Origin: Pseudopedobacter saltans DSM 12145
GTDB taxonomy: Bacteria > Bacteroidota > Bacteroidia > Sphingobacteriales > Sphingobacteriaceae
Assembly (NCBI RefSeq): GCF_000190735.1
Contig: NC_015177.1
Location: 1,984,001 to 2,048,000, forward strand
Reading direction: 5' to 3'
Length of the DNA stretch: 64,000 nucleotides
Shown here: piece after piece, positions 21,734 to 29,901 of the stretch
Layout of the letters: the number at the start of each line of letters is the position of its first letter
Numbering within the stretch: position 1 is the first letter of the stretch
Position numbers and translations under genes: made by a program
The notes under the pieces: generated by a model
The model's input: only the letters and a program-made list of their open reading frames with translations
The model's database searches: none
Told to the model about the DNA's origin: nothing

Positions 21734-22870
21734 ATGTCGAAGATACTTTTTATTGACCGGGACGGTACTTTAATTTTAGAGCCAGCGGACGAACAGATTG
21801 ATTCTTTTGCTAAACTTATTTTTTACCCTGGTGCAATTAGCAATCTTGCTAAAATTGCAAAGGAACTGGATTACAAGCTGGTAATGGTAAGTAATCAGGA
21901 TGGTTTGGGAACTGAGGCTCATCCTGAAGAAAACTTTTGGCCTGTACAAAACTTCATTATCGAAACTTTAAAAAATGAGGGTATAGATTTTGATGAAGTT
22001 ATTATCGACAAAACTTTCGCAAGAGACAATGCGCCTACCCGTAAACCGGGAACTGCTTTATTGACTCATTTTTTTGATAAAGAAAAATACGATTTAGCGA
22101 ATTCTTTCGTGATAGGTGACAGATTAAATGATGTTGTTTTAGCTAAAAACTTAGGTGCAAAAGCCATTTGGCTAAATAATAATCCTGAATTAGGAGCTTC
22201 GGAAGCACAAAACAAAATTGATAATGCTCACGAAATAATCGCTTTAGAAACCACAGACTGGGAAAAAGTTTATGAATTCCTTAAAGTTGGAAAAAGGGCT
22301 GTTAAACATGTAAGAAAAACCAAGGAAACGGATATTACTATCGAACTTAACCTGGACGGAAAAGGCGATGCTAATATTTCTACAGGGCTTCATTTCTTCG
22401 ACCATATGCTGGATCAGATTGCCAGACATGGGGGTATTGACTTAACAGTGATCACTAAAGGCGATTTACATATTGACGAACACCATACTATTGAAGATAC
22501 TGGTATAGCTTTGGGTGAAGCATTTCTGGAAGCTTTGGGCGACAAAAAAGGTATCGAAAGATACGGTTTCTGTTTACCAATGGATGATTGTTTAGCACAA
22601 GTAGCTTTAGATTTTGGAGGCAGAAACTGGATTGTTTGGGACGCTGAATTTAAAAGAGAAAAAGTTGGTGATATGCCTACAGAAATGTTTTTCCATTTCT
22701 TTAAATCTTTTTCAGATGCATCAAAATCCAATCTGAATATCAAAGCAGAAGGTGATAACGAACACCATAAAATAGAAGCGATATTCAAAGCTTTTGCAAA
22801 AGCAATTAAAATAGCTATCAAACGCGATATTAACAATATGCGTTTACCTAGCACTAAGGGATTGTTATAA
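21734..22870 (+). CDS. hisB: Bifunctional histidinol-phosphatase/imidazoleglycerol-phosphate dehydratase
   Basis: A 378-aa fusion. Residues 1 to about 165 are a HAD phosphatase (FIDRDGTLI nucleophile motif, [22 protein letters not shown]) that dephosphorylates histidinol phosphate. Residues about 185-378 are IGP dehydratase, with the two metal-binding segments [15 protein letters not shown] and [14 protein letters not shown], and [17 protein letters not shown]. The same fusion is known in enterobacteria and is usual in Bacteroidota. A 71-base, AACTAA-rich spacer separates it from hisC. Confidence 0.95.
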   Translation: MSKILFIDRDGTLILEPADEQIDSFAKLIFYPGAISNLAKIAKELDYKLVMVSNQDGLGTEAHPEENFWPVQNFIIETLKNEGIDFDEVIIDKTFARDNAPTRKPGTALLTHFFDKEKYDLANSFVIGDRLNDVVLAKNLGAKAIWLNNNPELGASEAQNKIDNAHEIIALETTDWEKVYEFLKVGKRAVKHVRKTKETDITIELNLDGKGDANISTGLHFFDHMLDQIARHGGIDLTVITKGDLHIDEHHTIEDTGIALGEAFLEALGDKKGIERYGFCLPMDDCLAQVALDFGGRNWIVWDAEFKREKVGDMPTEMFFHFFKSFSDASKSNLNIKAEGDNEHHKIEAIFKAFAKAIKIAIKRDINNMRLPSTKGLL

Positions 22871-22945
22871 GAAAGTTATAAGTATAAAGTTTAAAGTTAT
22901 AAGTTGACTAACTAATAACTGACAACTAACAACTAAATACTGAAC
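22871..22945 (+). repeat. AACTAA-rich low-complexity spacer in the his operon
   Basis: A 75-base spacer between hisB and hisH built from short repeated units: AAGTTATAAGT/AAAGTTTAAAGT and then several AACTAA/ACAACTAA units. The neighbouring his genes mostly sit 9-24 bases apart. Similar units precede hisB and the Hsp70 gene. No promoter box is visible. Confidence 0.45.
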
Positions 22946-23536
22946 ATGATAGGCATTGTAAATTACGGAGCTGGAAATATATTCTCTCTCACTTCAGCGT
23001 TGGAAAGATTGGGCTTAAGTTATGGCATGATCAATACGGAAGCTGATTTTGATAAATATGAGAAAATAATTATCCCTGGAGTTGGACATGCAGGTACTGC
23101 CATGCAAAAATTAAAAGAAACAGGATTGGTTCCCGCTATTAAGGCTTTAACCAAACCTGTACTTGGAATTTGTGTAGGGATGCAACTATTGACTAATTTT
23201 TCTGAAGAGGGAAATTCTGACCTTTTAGGTATTATTCCGCTTAAAACACTTCGCTTTAAAGAAGAAGTTTCAAAAAAGGTTCCGCATATGGGTTGGAACC
23301 AGATAAAGCCGATAAATGACAGTCCTATTTTCACTGGAATTGCTGATAAAACATACTTTTACTTCGTACACTCCTATTTTATAGAATTTAATACTAAATT
23401 TACAGCCGCAATTTGTGAATACGGGATTGACTTCTCGGCAGCAATACAAAAAGATAACTTTTATGCAGTTCAGTTTCACCCTGAGAAATCTGGTGAGGCC
23501 GGTGAAAGACTGCTTAAAAATTTTGCAAACTTATAA
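22946..23536 (+). CDS. hisH: Imidazole glycerol phosphate synthase, glutaminase subunit
   Basis: A 196-aa class I glutamine amidotransferase with the nucleophile elbow GICVGMQLL (Cys), PGVGHAG (oxyanion strand), and the His/Glu of VQFHPEKSG. It supplies ammonia to HisF, which makes IGP and AICAR. Both subunits are in this operon, with hisA between them. Confidence 0.95.
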   Translation: MIGIVNYGAGNIFSLTSALERLGLSYGMINTEADFDKYEKIIIPGVGHAGTAMQKLKETGLVPAIKALTKPVLGICVGMQLLTNFSEEGNSDLLGIIPLKTLRFKEEVSKKVPHMGWNQIKPINDSPIFTGIADKTYFYFVHSYFIEFNTKFTAAICEYGIDFSAAIQKDNFYAVQFHPEKSGEAGERLLKNFANL

Positions 23537-23546
23537 TAAATAGAAA

Positions 23547-24296
23547 ATGTATATCATTCCAGCAGTAGATGTTCTTAATCAAAAAGTTGTTAGACTTCGC
23601 GAAGGCGATTACAATCAGGTGACGGAGTACGAAGTTTCTTTAGAAGAACAAATTACGACATATCAATCTAACGGAACCGAGTTTGTACATATTATCGACT
23701 TAAACGGTGCTAAAGGAGATTTTAGCAATCAACAATATTTATTCGACATCATTAAGAAAACTGATATGAAAGTTCAGTATGGTGGTGGTGTTAGAAGTGT
23801 AGAAAAAGTAAAAGAATTAATTGACGCGGGAATCCACCGTGTTATCGTGGGTACTCAAGCCATTACCAACCCGAGCTTTCTGGAAGATTTAAGCAAGGAA
23901 GTTTCTGGTAATAAAAAACTCTCTGACCATATTGTTGTCGCTATCGATGTATTGGACGAAGTAATTAAATATTCTGGTTGGATGGAAAGTTCCCCTATCA
24001 AATTATTGGATTACGTAGACAAATGTCTGAATTTAGGTTTCTTCAGATTTCTTTGTACAGACATTAGCAAAGACGGTAAGCTAGGTGGTGCAGGCGTGGA
24101 ATTATACAAAAAACTGTTGGCCCACTCTCCTTTTATCAAACTAATTGCTTCAGGCGGTATCAGTTCAATGAAAGATATTGAGGAATTAAACCATTTGAAA
24201 TTAGAATCTTGCGTTGTTGGTAAAGCGATTTACGAAAACCGTATCTCCATTGAAGATGTGAAAATGTGGAACTTAAAAGCATTAACTTCTTTATAA
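23547..24296 (+). CDS. hisA: ProFAR isomerase
   Basis: A 249-aa TIM barrel that isomerises the ProFAR aldose to the PRFAR ketose. The catalytic Asp is in IPAVDVLNQKVVRL near the N-terminus and the second in FLCTDISKDGKLGGAG. Phosphate-binding loops YGGGVRS and ASGGISS are present. It begins 10 bases after hisH. Confidence 0.95.
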   Translation: MYIIPAVDVLNQKVVRLREGDYNQVTEYEVSLEEQITTYQSNGTEFVHIIDLNGAKGDFSNQQYLFDIIKKTDMKVQYGGGVRSVEKVKELIDAGIHRVIVGTQAITNPSFLEDLSKEVSGNKKLSDHIVVAIDVLDEVIKYSGWMESSPIKLLDYVDKCLNLGFFRFLCTDISKDGKLGGAGVELYKKLLAHSPFIKLIASGGISSMKDIEELNHLKLESCVVGKAIYENRISIEDVKMWNLKALTSL

Positions 24297-24314
24297 TAAT
24301 CTAATTCTTAAGTC

Positions 24315-25070
24315 TTGTTAAGTAAACGTATTATCCCTTGTTTGGATGTTAAGGATGGCCGTACGGTAAAGGGTGTCAATTTTGTCGACCTTCGCGATGC
24401 TGGGGACCCCGTAGAATTGGCCTGGCAATATTCTCAACAGGGAGCCGATGAATTAGTTTTTTTAGATATCACGGCAACTCACGAAAAGCGTAAAACTACC
24501 CTGGAAATGGTAAAGGCTGTTGCTCGCCAAATCAATATTCCTTTTACTATCGGTGGTGGAATAAGCGAAATTAAAGATGCCGAAGCATTGTTAAATGCTG
24601 GTGCTGATAAAATTTCGATTAATTCTGCTGCTGTTCGCAGACCGGAATTGATTGATGAACTGGCGAAAGCTTTCGGAATTCAGTTTGTTGTAGTGGCTGT
24701 AGATACCAAACATTTACCTGAAGGTGATATCGTCCATTTAAACGGTGGCCGTTTAGCTACCGAAATCCAAACTCAAAATTGGATAAAAGAAGCTGAGAAT
24801 CGTGGAGCCGGTGAGATCTTATTGACTTCAATGGATAAAGACGGTACTAAATCGGGATTCGATAATGTACTATTGAAAGAGATTAACGACATGGTGAGTA
24901 TCCCGGTTATTGCCTCTGGCGGCGCGGGAAGTCAACAGGATTTCATAGATGTTTTTCAAAAAACAAATGTAGATGCAGCATTAGCTGCTTCAGTTTTTCA
25001 TTACGGAGAAATCTTAATTCCGGAGCTGAAAAAACTATTACAAGAAAACAACATTCCTGTTAGATTATAA
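24315..25070 (+). CDS. hisF: Imidazole glycerol phosphate synthase, cyclase subunit
   Basis: A 251-aa TIM barrel, start TTG. It has [43 protein letters not shown] (catalytic Asp) and ASGGAG. It joins with HisH to make IGP and AICAR from PRFAR and glutamine-derived ammonia. Length is typical for HisF when started at the TTG, so that start is kept. Confidence 0.95.
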   Translation: MLSKRIIPCLDVKDGRTVKGVNFVDLRDAGDPVELAWQYSQQGADELVFLDITATHEKRKTTLEMVKAVARQINIPFTIGGGISEIKDAEALLNAGADKISINSAAVRRPELIDELAKAFGIQFVVVAVDTKHLPEGDIVHLNGGRLATEIQTQNWIKEAENRGAGEILLTSMDKDGTKSGFDNVLLKEINDMVSIPVIASGGAGSQQDFIDVFQKTNVDAALAASVFHYGEILIPELKKLLQENNIPVRL

Positions 25071-25094
25071 CAGGATATCAAAAATTATTTTGTC

Positions 25095-25694
25095 ATGAGC
25101 TTAGCTAATAAAGTAGACTTTAATAAAGGTGAAGGTTTGGTTCCCGTTATTGTACAGGATGTTAAAACCTTAGAGGTTTTGATGTTGGGATACATGAATC
25201 AGGAAGCTCTTATTAAGACAGAAGAAGACAAAAAGGTAACTTTTTTCTCCAGATCTAAAAACAGATTATGGACTAAGGGTGAAGAAAGTGGCAATTTTCT
25301 GTTAGTAGAGTCCATTGCCATTGATTGCGATCAGGACACTATTTTAGTGAAGGCAAAACCCGTGGGGCCTACTTGTCACACCGGTTCGAGAAGCTGCTTT
25401 TTTACTGAATACAATCAGAATTTTCTCTTCGAATTGGAAAATATCATCAATGACAGATATGAAAATCCAAGCGAAAGCTCTTATGTAAATAAATTAAGAA
25501 ACAAAGGAATCAATAAAATTGCACAAAAAGTTGGCGAAGAAGGTGTCGAAACCGTAATTGCAGCTTTAGCAGAAAGAGAGATTGATTTCATTAACGAATC
25601 TTCTGATTTGATTTTCCACCTTTTGGTTTTATTAAGAGAAAAAGGATTCACATTAGCTGATATTGCTAAAAACCTTGAATCAAGGCATAAATAA
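25095..25694 (+). CDS. hisIE: Bifunctional phosphoribosyl-AMP cyclohydrolase/phosphoribosyl-ATP pyrophosphatase
   Basis: A 199-aa fusion. The HisI part (1 to about 110) has VPVIVQDVKTLEVLMLGYMN, FFSRSKNRLWTKGEESGN and the Zn/Mg Cys residues CDQDTIL and GPTCHTGSRSCF. The HisE part (about 115-199) has the MazG-like KVGEEGVETVIAAL motif. It carries out steps 2 and 3 of the pathway. Last gene of the his operon. Confidence 0.95.
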   Translation: MSLANKVDFNKGEGLVPVIVQDVKTLEVLMLGYMNQEALIKTEEDKKVTFFSRSKNRLWTKGEESGNFLLVESIAIDCDQDTILVKAKPVGPTCHTGSRSCFFTEYNQNFLFELENIINDRYENPSESSYVNKLRNKGINKIAQKVGEEGVETVIAALAEREIDFINESSDLIFHLLVLLREKGFTLADIAKNLESRHK

Positions 25695-25697
25695 CTT

Positions 25698-25740
25698 AAA
25701 GTTCGAACTCGTCGGTCAGATTAAGTTAGCTTAGAACTTT
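25698..25740 (+). terminator. Possible terminator of the his operon
   Basis: AAAGTTC and GAACTTT pair across a 29-base interval that contains an inner TAAG/CTTA stem, and the 3' arm runs into a short T-run. The structure is imperfect, so the call is tentative. Confidence 0.4.
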
Positions 25741-25833
25741 TGATATCTTAAAAAAGTTTTATAATTTATAATAGGTAATTTATGGAACAACCTAAAAATT
25801 AAAATTTAGTTTATTGCAAAACCAATTCGAATT

Positions 25834-26544
25834 ATGAAAACCATTATAAGCTGTCTATGCATTTTCTTCCTCTTACCGGATTATAACGCCAGTGAAAAAA
25901 CTAAGCAAATTAATTCATTAACTCCTTTTATTGGAAACTGGGAAGTTTGGATCCCCGGAGCTGTGACTTATACTCTTAAGGATGCTGATCTTTATAGAGA
26001 ATATAAACCCGGTGCACCAATGAATAAACTAACAATAAAGTCTGATGCCAGTTATATGTGGGGCGATAAAAAGGGAGTACTGAAACGTGTAAACCCTTGG
26101 TATGGAGAGGAAGGGCGTGTATATTTTAGAATATCAGACAAAAACAATAATTTTTACGATTTTTGGCACAAAAAAGAATCTAACCAATTGATATTTCTGT
26201 TTGGTGAAGTAGGTGGACACGCCGCTACCGGAACAAGATGGGAAGCCAATGAAAATGCTGTAGTTACGTCAATAAATGAAGATAATAAATCTAATTCAAA
26301 TAAAAACGCCTCTGCATTAGGAAACCTGAAAGAGTCTGCAAATAACAAAGTAGATAAAAAGGTAACTCCCATATTAAAATATAATATCGGAGAAAAAATT
26401 GAAATTGAATGGTCGGGAAGCTGGTATAAGGGTATTATACTGGAGAATCAGGGAGAAAAATATAAAATTAGATATGACGGCTGGGGCGAACTATATGATG
26501 AATGGATTCACCCTAACCGAATCCGAAAGTTATCTTCTAAGTAA
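25834..26544 (+). CDS. Secreted protein with C-terminal Tudor/MBT-like domain, unknown function
   Basis: A 236-aa protein with an N-terminal signal (KTIISCLCIFFLLPDYNAS). Residues about 25-150 form a globular part with repeated W and G (FIGNWEVW, MWGDKKGVL, GTRWEAN). A Ser/Asn/Lys linker follows, then a C-terminal domain of about 45 residues whose pattern W-SGSWYKGIILE--KYKIRYDGWG-LYDEWIHPNRIR matches the small SH3-like Tudor/chromobarrel fold. In Bacteroidota this fold occurs in many exported proteins of unknown role. I do not recognise the N-terminal part. Single gene; no partner suggested by context. Confidence 0.6.
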   Translation: MKTIISCLCIFFLLPDYNASEKTKQINSLTPFIGNWEVWIPGAVTYTLKDADLYREYKPGAPMNKLTIKSDASYMWGDKKGVLKRVNPWYGEEGRVYFRISDKNNNFYDFWHKKESNQLIFLFGEVGGHAATGTRWEANENAVVTSINEDNKSNSNKNASALGNLKESANNKVDKKVTPILKYNIGEKIEIEWSGSWYKGIILENQGEKYKIRYDGWGELYDEWIHPNRIRKLSSK

Positions 26545-26560
26545 AAATACCCTGACAATT

Positions 26561-27073
26561 TTAGTTATCTAATTTCTCTATAATCAACTTAAACCAAGGA
26601 GTATACTTCTCTGGGTTGCGAGATAAATCTATCCTTATATCTTCTAAACTCAAATATTTCCAGTCTTCAACTTCTTCTGTATTGATTAATGGCTTATCAG
26701 AAAATGTCCCAAAAAAAACATGATCAAACTCATACTCAAATAGTCCATTATCAAATACTGCCTGATAGGTAAAATCAAATACTTCGGAAAGTTCGGTTGT
26801 AATTCCCATCTCTTCCATTAACCTTCGATTTGCGGCATTTAAAGTATCTTCTTCGGGCCTTGGATGACTACAACAGGTATTTGTCCACAATCCTCCGCAA
26901 TGGTATTTACCAGAGGCTCTTTTTTGCAACAACATTTCTCCTTTATCATTAAATAGGCAAACTGAAAACGCCCGATGTAAAGTAGGCTTTAGATGCGCAC
27001 CCAGCTTCGCCATCGTTCCAATAGCTTCATCATTTTCATTTACCAATATAACTTGTTCCTCCATCTCCTTCAA
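26561..27073 (-). CDS. idi: Isopentenyl-diphosphate delta-isomerase, type 1
   Basis: A 170-aa Nudix-fold isomerase that interconverts IPP and DMAPP. The active-site Cys is in WTNTCCSHPRP, the Nudix-like element in NAANRRLMEEMGI, and LLQKRASGKYHCGGLW precedes them. Bacteria using the MEP pathway make both isomers already, so idi adjusts the ratio for quinone and carotenoid synthesis. The annotated start is MKEME; an alternative ATG at residue 4 is possible. No operon partner. Confidence 0.93.
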   Translation of the reverse strand: MKEMEEQVILVNENDEAIGTMAKLGAHLKPTLHRAFSVCLFNDKGEMLLQKRASGKYHCGGLWTNTCCSHPRPEEDTLNAANRRLMEEMGITTELSEVFDFTYQAVFDNGLFEYEFDHVFFGTFSDKPLINTEEVEDWKYLSLEDIRIDLSRNPEKYTPWFKLIIEKLDN

Positions 27074-27198
27074 TAATTTATATGCTATATTAATCGATTA
27101 ATATAGCTTATTTGATTAATATTTTAAAGTGATAAAACCATTTTCCCTATTTTTACAAAGCTGTGCTATTTCTTGTCTTCTGAGAAATTTATTTCATT

Positions 27199-27206
27199 TA
27201 CTTTTG
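27199..27206 (+). promoter_or_regulatory. -7 box adjacent to the WD40 gene start
   Basis: TACTTTTG is a perfect TAnnTTTG box ending 4 bases before the ATG at 27211. A TTG lies 23 bases upstream of the box, at the long limit for the -33 element. Transcription would begin at or inside the start codon, pointing to a leaderless message. Confidence 0.5.
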
Positions 27207-27210
27207 TAAA

Positions 27211-28110
27211 ATGATTAAGCATTTAAAAACTTTAGAAGGTCATCAAAATCCCATTTACGCGCTAAGCAACGCCATTAATCAAAACGTTTTCTTTAGCGCT
27301 GGCAACGATAAAGGTGTTGTGGAGTGGTCTTTTGAAACATTAGCTTTCTCTAAAGTGCTGATGCCTATAAATAGCTCTTCTTATGTTATTTTAAATGTTG
27401 AAGACAAAATATATGTAGGGATGAGAAGTGGTTTGATCTCGGTATTCAACCTGAATGATAAAAAAAATAGCTATGTCCTTAACAGTCACCATAAGGCTGT
27501 TTTTGACATAAAATTTATTAAAAGCAAGGGCGAAATTATTTCCGTAGGCGAAGATGGGTTGGTAAATATATGGTCTTATGCAGATGGCAAACACCTTTAT
27601 CAGTTTCACGGGAGCGACACAACTATCCGAACTATTGCAATCAGTAATGATGAAAAGGAACTGGCTATTGGAACAAAAAACGGATTAATCAAAATATTCA
27701 ACATAGATGATTTTGCATTAAAAGTTGAATTTCAGGCGCATGATAAACCTGTTACTTCTCTTTCTTTCCATCCAAATAATCTGCATTTACTTTCGGGAGG
27801 CAGAGACGCTCAATTAAAAACATGGAATAAAAGCAACTATAGTTTAGAAAAGCAGGTCCCGGCACATTTGTTCTCCATTTATTCCATAGCATTTCATCCT
27901 GTTTTAGACTACGTTGCCACTGCCAGCCAGGATAAAAGTATTAAAATTTGGGACACTAAGGACTACCGTTTACTAAAAATACTTAGTTTAGAAAAAGTGG
28001 GCGTTGGCCATACCCATTCCATCAATAGCATGATTTGGAGCCCGGATGGACGTTTATTAATTTCTGCCGGTGATGACAAAAACATCAATGTCTGGACTTT
28101 TGAAAGCTAA
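27211..28110 (+). CDS. WD40-repeat protein
   Basis: A 299-aa protein made almost entirely of WD40 repeats; about seven can be traced, e.g. DGLVNIWSYADG, DAQLKTWNKSNY, DKSIKIWDTKDY and DKNINVWTFES, each ending a blade with GH or SH dyads upstream. It would fold as one seven-bladed propeller, a protein-interaction scaffold. There is no signal peptide or membrane segment, so it is likely cytoplasmic. Its stop overlaps the end of the convergent peptidase gene by 4 bases. Partner unknown. Confidence 0.88.
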   Translation: MIKHLKTLEGHQNPIYALSNAINQNVFFSAGNDKGVVEWSFETLAFSKVLMPINSSSYVILNVEDKIYVGMRSGLISVFNLNDKKNSYVLNSHHKAVFDIKFIKSKGEIISVGEDGLVNIWSYADGKHLYQFHGSDTTIRTIAISNDEKELAIGTKNGLIKIFNIDDFALKVEFQAHDKPVTSLSFHPNNLHLLSGGRDAQLKTWNKSNYSLEKQVPAHLFSIYSIAFHPVLDYVATASQDKSIKIWDTKDYRLLKILSLEKVGVGHTHSINSMIWSPDGRLLISAGDDKNINVWTFES

Positions 28111-28886
28111 ATATAACGCTTGATTATCCTTAGCTTATGACTATATCGTTTAAGGTCTGAAGAAAAAATCCCTTGATCATCTATCAGATCAATTTTAACT
28201 CGCCCGGATGCATGGATAATCAGGTTATTATTAATCATAATCCCAACATGGGTTATTCTGCCCTCTTCATTATCAAAAAATGCCAGATCTCCGGTTTGAG
28301 ATTGGGAAAGAAAATCTACCAATTTCCCTTGTTCAGCCTGTTGCCATGCATCGCGTTTAATCTTGATTCCGCACACTTTATAAACAATTTGCGAAAAACC
28401 AGAGCAATCTATTCCAAAATGCGTACGCCCACCCCATAAATAAGGTACGTCTAGAAATTGCTTCGCAATATCCAGAATATGTTCCTTGAAAGTAGAAATA
28501 TCCGGTTTCATAACATGTCGGACATTTTCAGAAGTTATATCGTAAATATGCTGTGCGATTTGAACTTGTCCCTGCTTATTAATCGGCAAACTTGCTCCCA
28601 ATGGCAAAAAAACTTTATTATCTGTCTGGTTTTTGATAACGAACTGTCCAAAAACGTTGGTTAGTTTTATACTCAAATCCTCCTCTCCTACATACACTAT
28701 TTGCTTTTCATCTACCCAACCTTCGTAATCATCATATAAAGTTTTTATCCTGATCCATTCTCCATTTTTATCTAAAACATCAAGATATTCGCCAAATAAC
28801 ACCTGTGAAATAATTTCTGACCGATGCGATGCTTCAGCCCTTACCGGGATTACTGCTAAAAAAGTTGATGCTTTCGAATTAATCAT
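28107..28886 (-). CDS. C40-family (NlpC/P60) peptidase with bacterial SH3 domain
   Basis: A 259-aa protein. The N-terminal part (about 10-70) is an SH3b-like domain (VRAEASHRSEIISQVLFGE and EWIRIKTLYDDYEGWV). The C-terminal part (about 125-259) is NlpC/P60 with catalytic Cys in GIDCSGFSQ, His in RITHVGIMI, and the following polar residue in IIHASGRVK. These enzymes cut peptidoglycan stem peptides (YkfC-like). There is no clear signal peptide, which fits a cytoplasmic murein-peptide hydrolase that recycles L-Ala-D-Glu type peptides. Confidence 0.88.
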   Translation of the reverse strand: MINSKASTFLAVIPVRAEASHRSEIISQVLFGEYLDVLDKNGEWIRIKTLYDDYEGWVDEKQIVYVGEEDLSIKLTNVFGQFVIKNQTDNKVFLPLGASLPINKQGQVQIAQHIYDITSENVRHVMKPDISTFKEHILDIAKQFLDVPYLWGGRTHFGIDCSGFSQIVYKVCGIKIKRDAWQQAEQGKLVDFLSQSQTGDLAFFDNEEGRITHVGIMINNNLIIHASGRVKIDLIDDQGIFSSDLKRYSHKLRIIKRYI

Positions 28887-28932
28887 TTTTTTATGGAAAG
28901 ATTATTGTGTAAATTAACCTAAAACAAATATC

Positions 28933-29406
28933 ATGGAAAATTCGATTATTTTTAATAAAATTTTAATTGCGGTTGATGATAGCAAATTTTCTTATGCAGC
29001 CGCAGAATATGGCTTCAAATTAGCAAAATCTTTGGGCTCCGAAGTTGCCTTAGTGCATATCAGTGCATATCCTATCACAACCTCCATGACTGGCGATCCC
29101 ATACTCGGTGATCCTGGAATTATTATTCCTGATATGATGGATGCACAAAGAGAGGCTGCTAAACAACTTTTCCAAAAACTGCGAGAAGAGCTTGGCCAAA
29201 ATGTCACCGTCAGTGAATTTATTCTGGAAGGAAACGTCAAAGACGAAGTCATTAATGTTGCACAGGAATTCAATGCATCATTAATCGTAATGGGTACCCA
29301 TTCCAGAAAAGGCCTTGATCTCTTCCTTTCAGGATCTGTTGCTGAAAGTGTTATGCGAAACTCAAACTGTCCCGTTTTAGTCATTCCACACAAAGAAAAG
29401 GAATAA
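28933..29406 (+). CDS. Universal stress protein family
   Basis: A single UspA domain of 157 aa. It begins with KILIAVDDSKFSYAA and ends with the ATP-binding pattern VMGTHSRKGLDLFLSGSVAESVMRNSNCPVLVIP (G-2x-G-9x-GS), so it is the ATP-binding type. UspA-type proteins accumulate in stress and starvation; the direct role is unclear. Single gene, ended by a strong bidirectional terminator. Confidence 0.93.
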   Translation: MENSIIFNKILIAVDDSKFSYAAAEYGFKLAKSLGSEVALVHISAYPITTSMTGDPILGDPGIIIPDMMDAQREAAKQLFQKLREELGQNVTVSEFILEGNVKDEVINVAQEFNASLIVMGTHSRKGLDLFLSGSVAESVMRNSNCPVLVIPHKEKE

Positions 29407-29407
29407 A

Positions 29408-29435
29408 AAAAGCTTCTAGTCAACTAGAAGCTTTT
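29408..29435. terminator. Bidirectional terminator between universal stress protein and ferredoxin genes
   Basis: A 13-bp perfect stem (AAAAGCTTCTAGT and complement) around CA, flanked by A- and T-runs. Serves both convergent genes. Confidence 0.9.
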
Positions 29436-29457
29436 AAAAATCTTAAAGGATATATGA

Positions 29458-29811
29458 TTAAGCTTCCTGATGTAACCAGGCCTTCTTTGCTAATAATTCT
29501 TCATTAGACTCTCTAACGTCTTCATCATCTACACAACAATCTACCGGACATACCGCAGCACATTGTGGCTCATCATGGAAACCTACACACTCTGTACACT
29601 TATCAGAAACAATATAATATACTTCGTCAGAAATAGCACTTTGTGCTTCATCAGCATCTAAAGTATCCCCCCCACCAAAGTCGATAATTCCTCTTAAAGC
29701 TGTACCTTCAGAAAATTTCCAAGGCTGGCCAGCATCATAAATCGCATTATTTGGGCATTCAGGTTCGCATGCTCCACAATTTATGCACTCATCTGTAATT
29801 TTAATAGCCAT
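29458..29811 (-). CDS. 2[4Fe-4S]-type ferredoxin
   Basis: A 117-aa ferredoxin with two cluster motifs: CINCGACEPECP near the N-terminus and CTECVGFHDEPQCAAVCPVDCC, which has the longer spacing seen in Alvin-type ferredoxins. There is a roughly 35-residue insertion between the clusters and a short C-terminal tail. It is a low-potential electron carrier. It is divergent from a LuxC-type acyl-CoA reductase, a pairing that I recall from other Bacteroidota; a functional link is plausible but not proven by the sequence. Confidence 0.9.
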   Translation of the reverse strand: MAIKITDECINCGACEPECPNNAIYDAGQPWKFSEGTALRGIIDFGGGDTLDADEAQSAISDEVYYIVSDKCTECVGFHDEPQCAAVCPVDCCVDDEDVRESNEELLAKKAWLHQEA

Positions 29812-29839
29812 ATCTTATAATAATCTAACGCCTTAAACG

Positions 29840-29871
29840 TAGTTTTGTATTCTAATTTAGCTGCAAATATA
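29840..29871. promoter_or_regulatory. Overlapping divergent promoters of ferredoxin and acyl-CoA reductase genes
   Basis: Plus strand: TAGTTTTG at 29840-29847, a perfect TAnnTTTG box, about 55 bases before the ATG at 29902. Minus strand: TATATTTG at 29864-29871, also perfect, about 50 bases before the ferredoxin ATG. The two boxes lie 16 bases apart and point in opposite directions, so the two polymerases would compete. Confidence 0.5.
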
Positions 29872-29901
29872 AGACATTTACAGCATTTGAGTTTCACGAA
29901 T

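Noticed and set aside
29845-29901. TTG start extending the acyl-CoA reductase by 19 codons
   Set aside because: The TTG lies in a perfect TAnnTTTG box (29840-29847); the ATG at 29902 fits family length.
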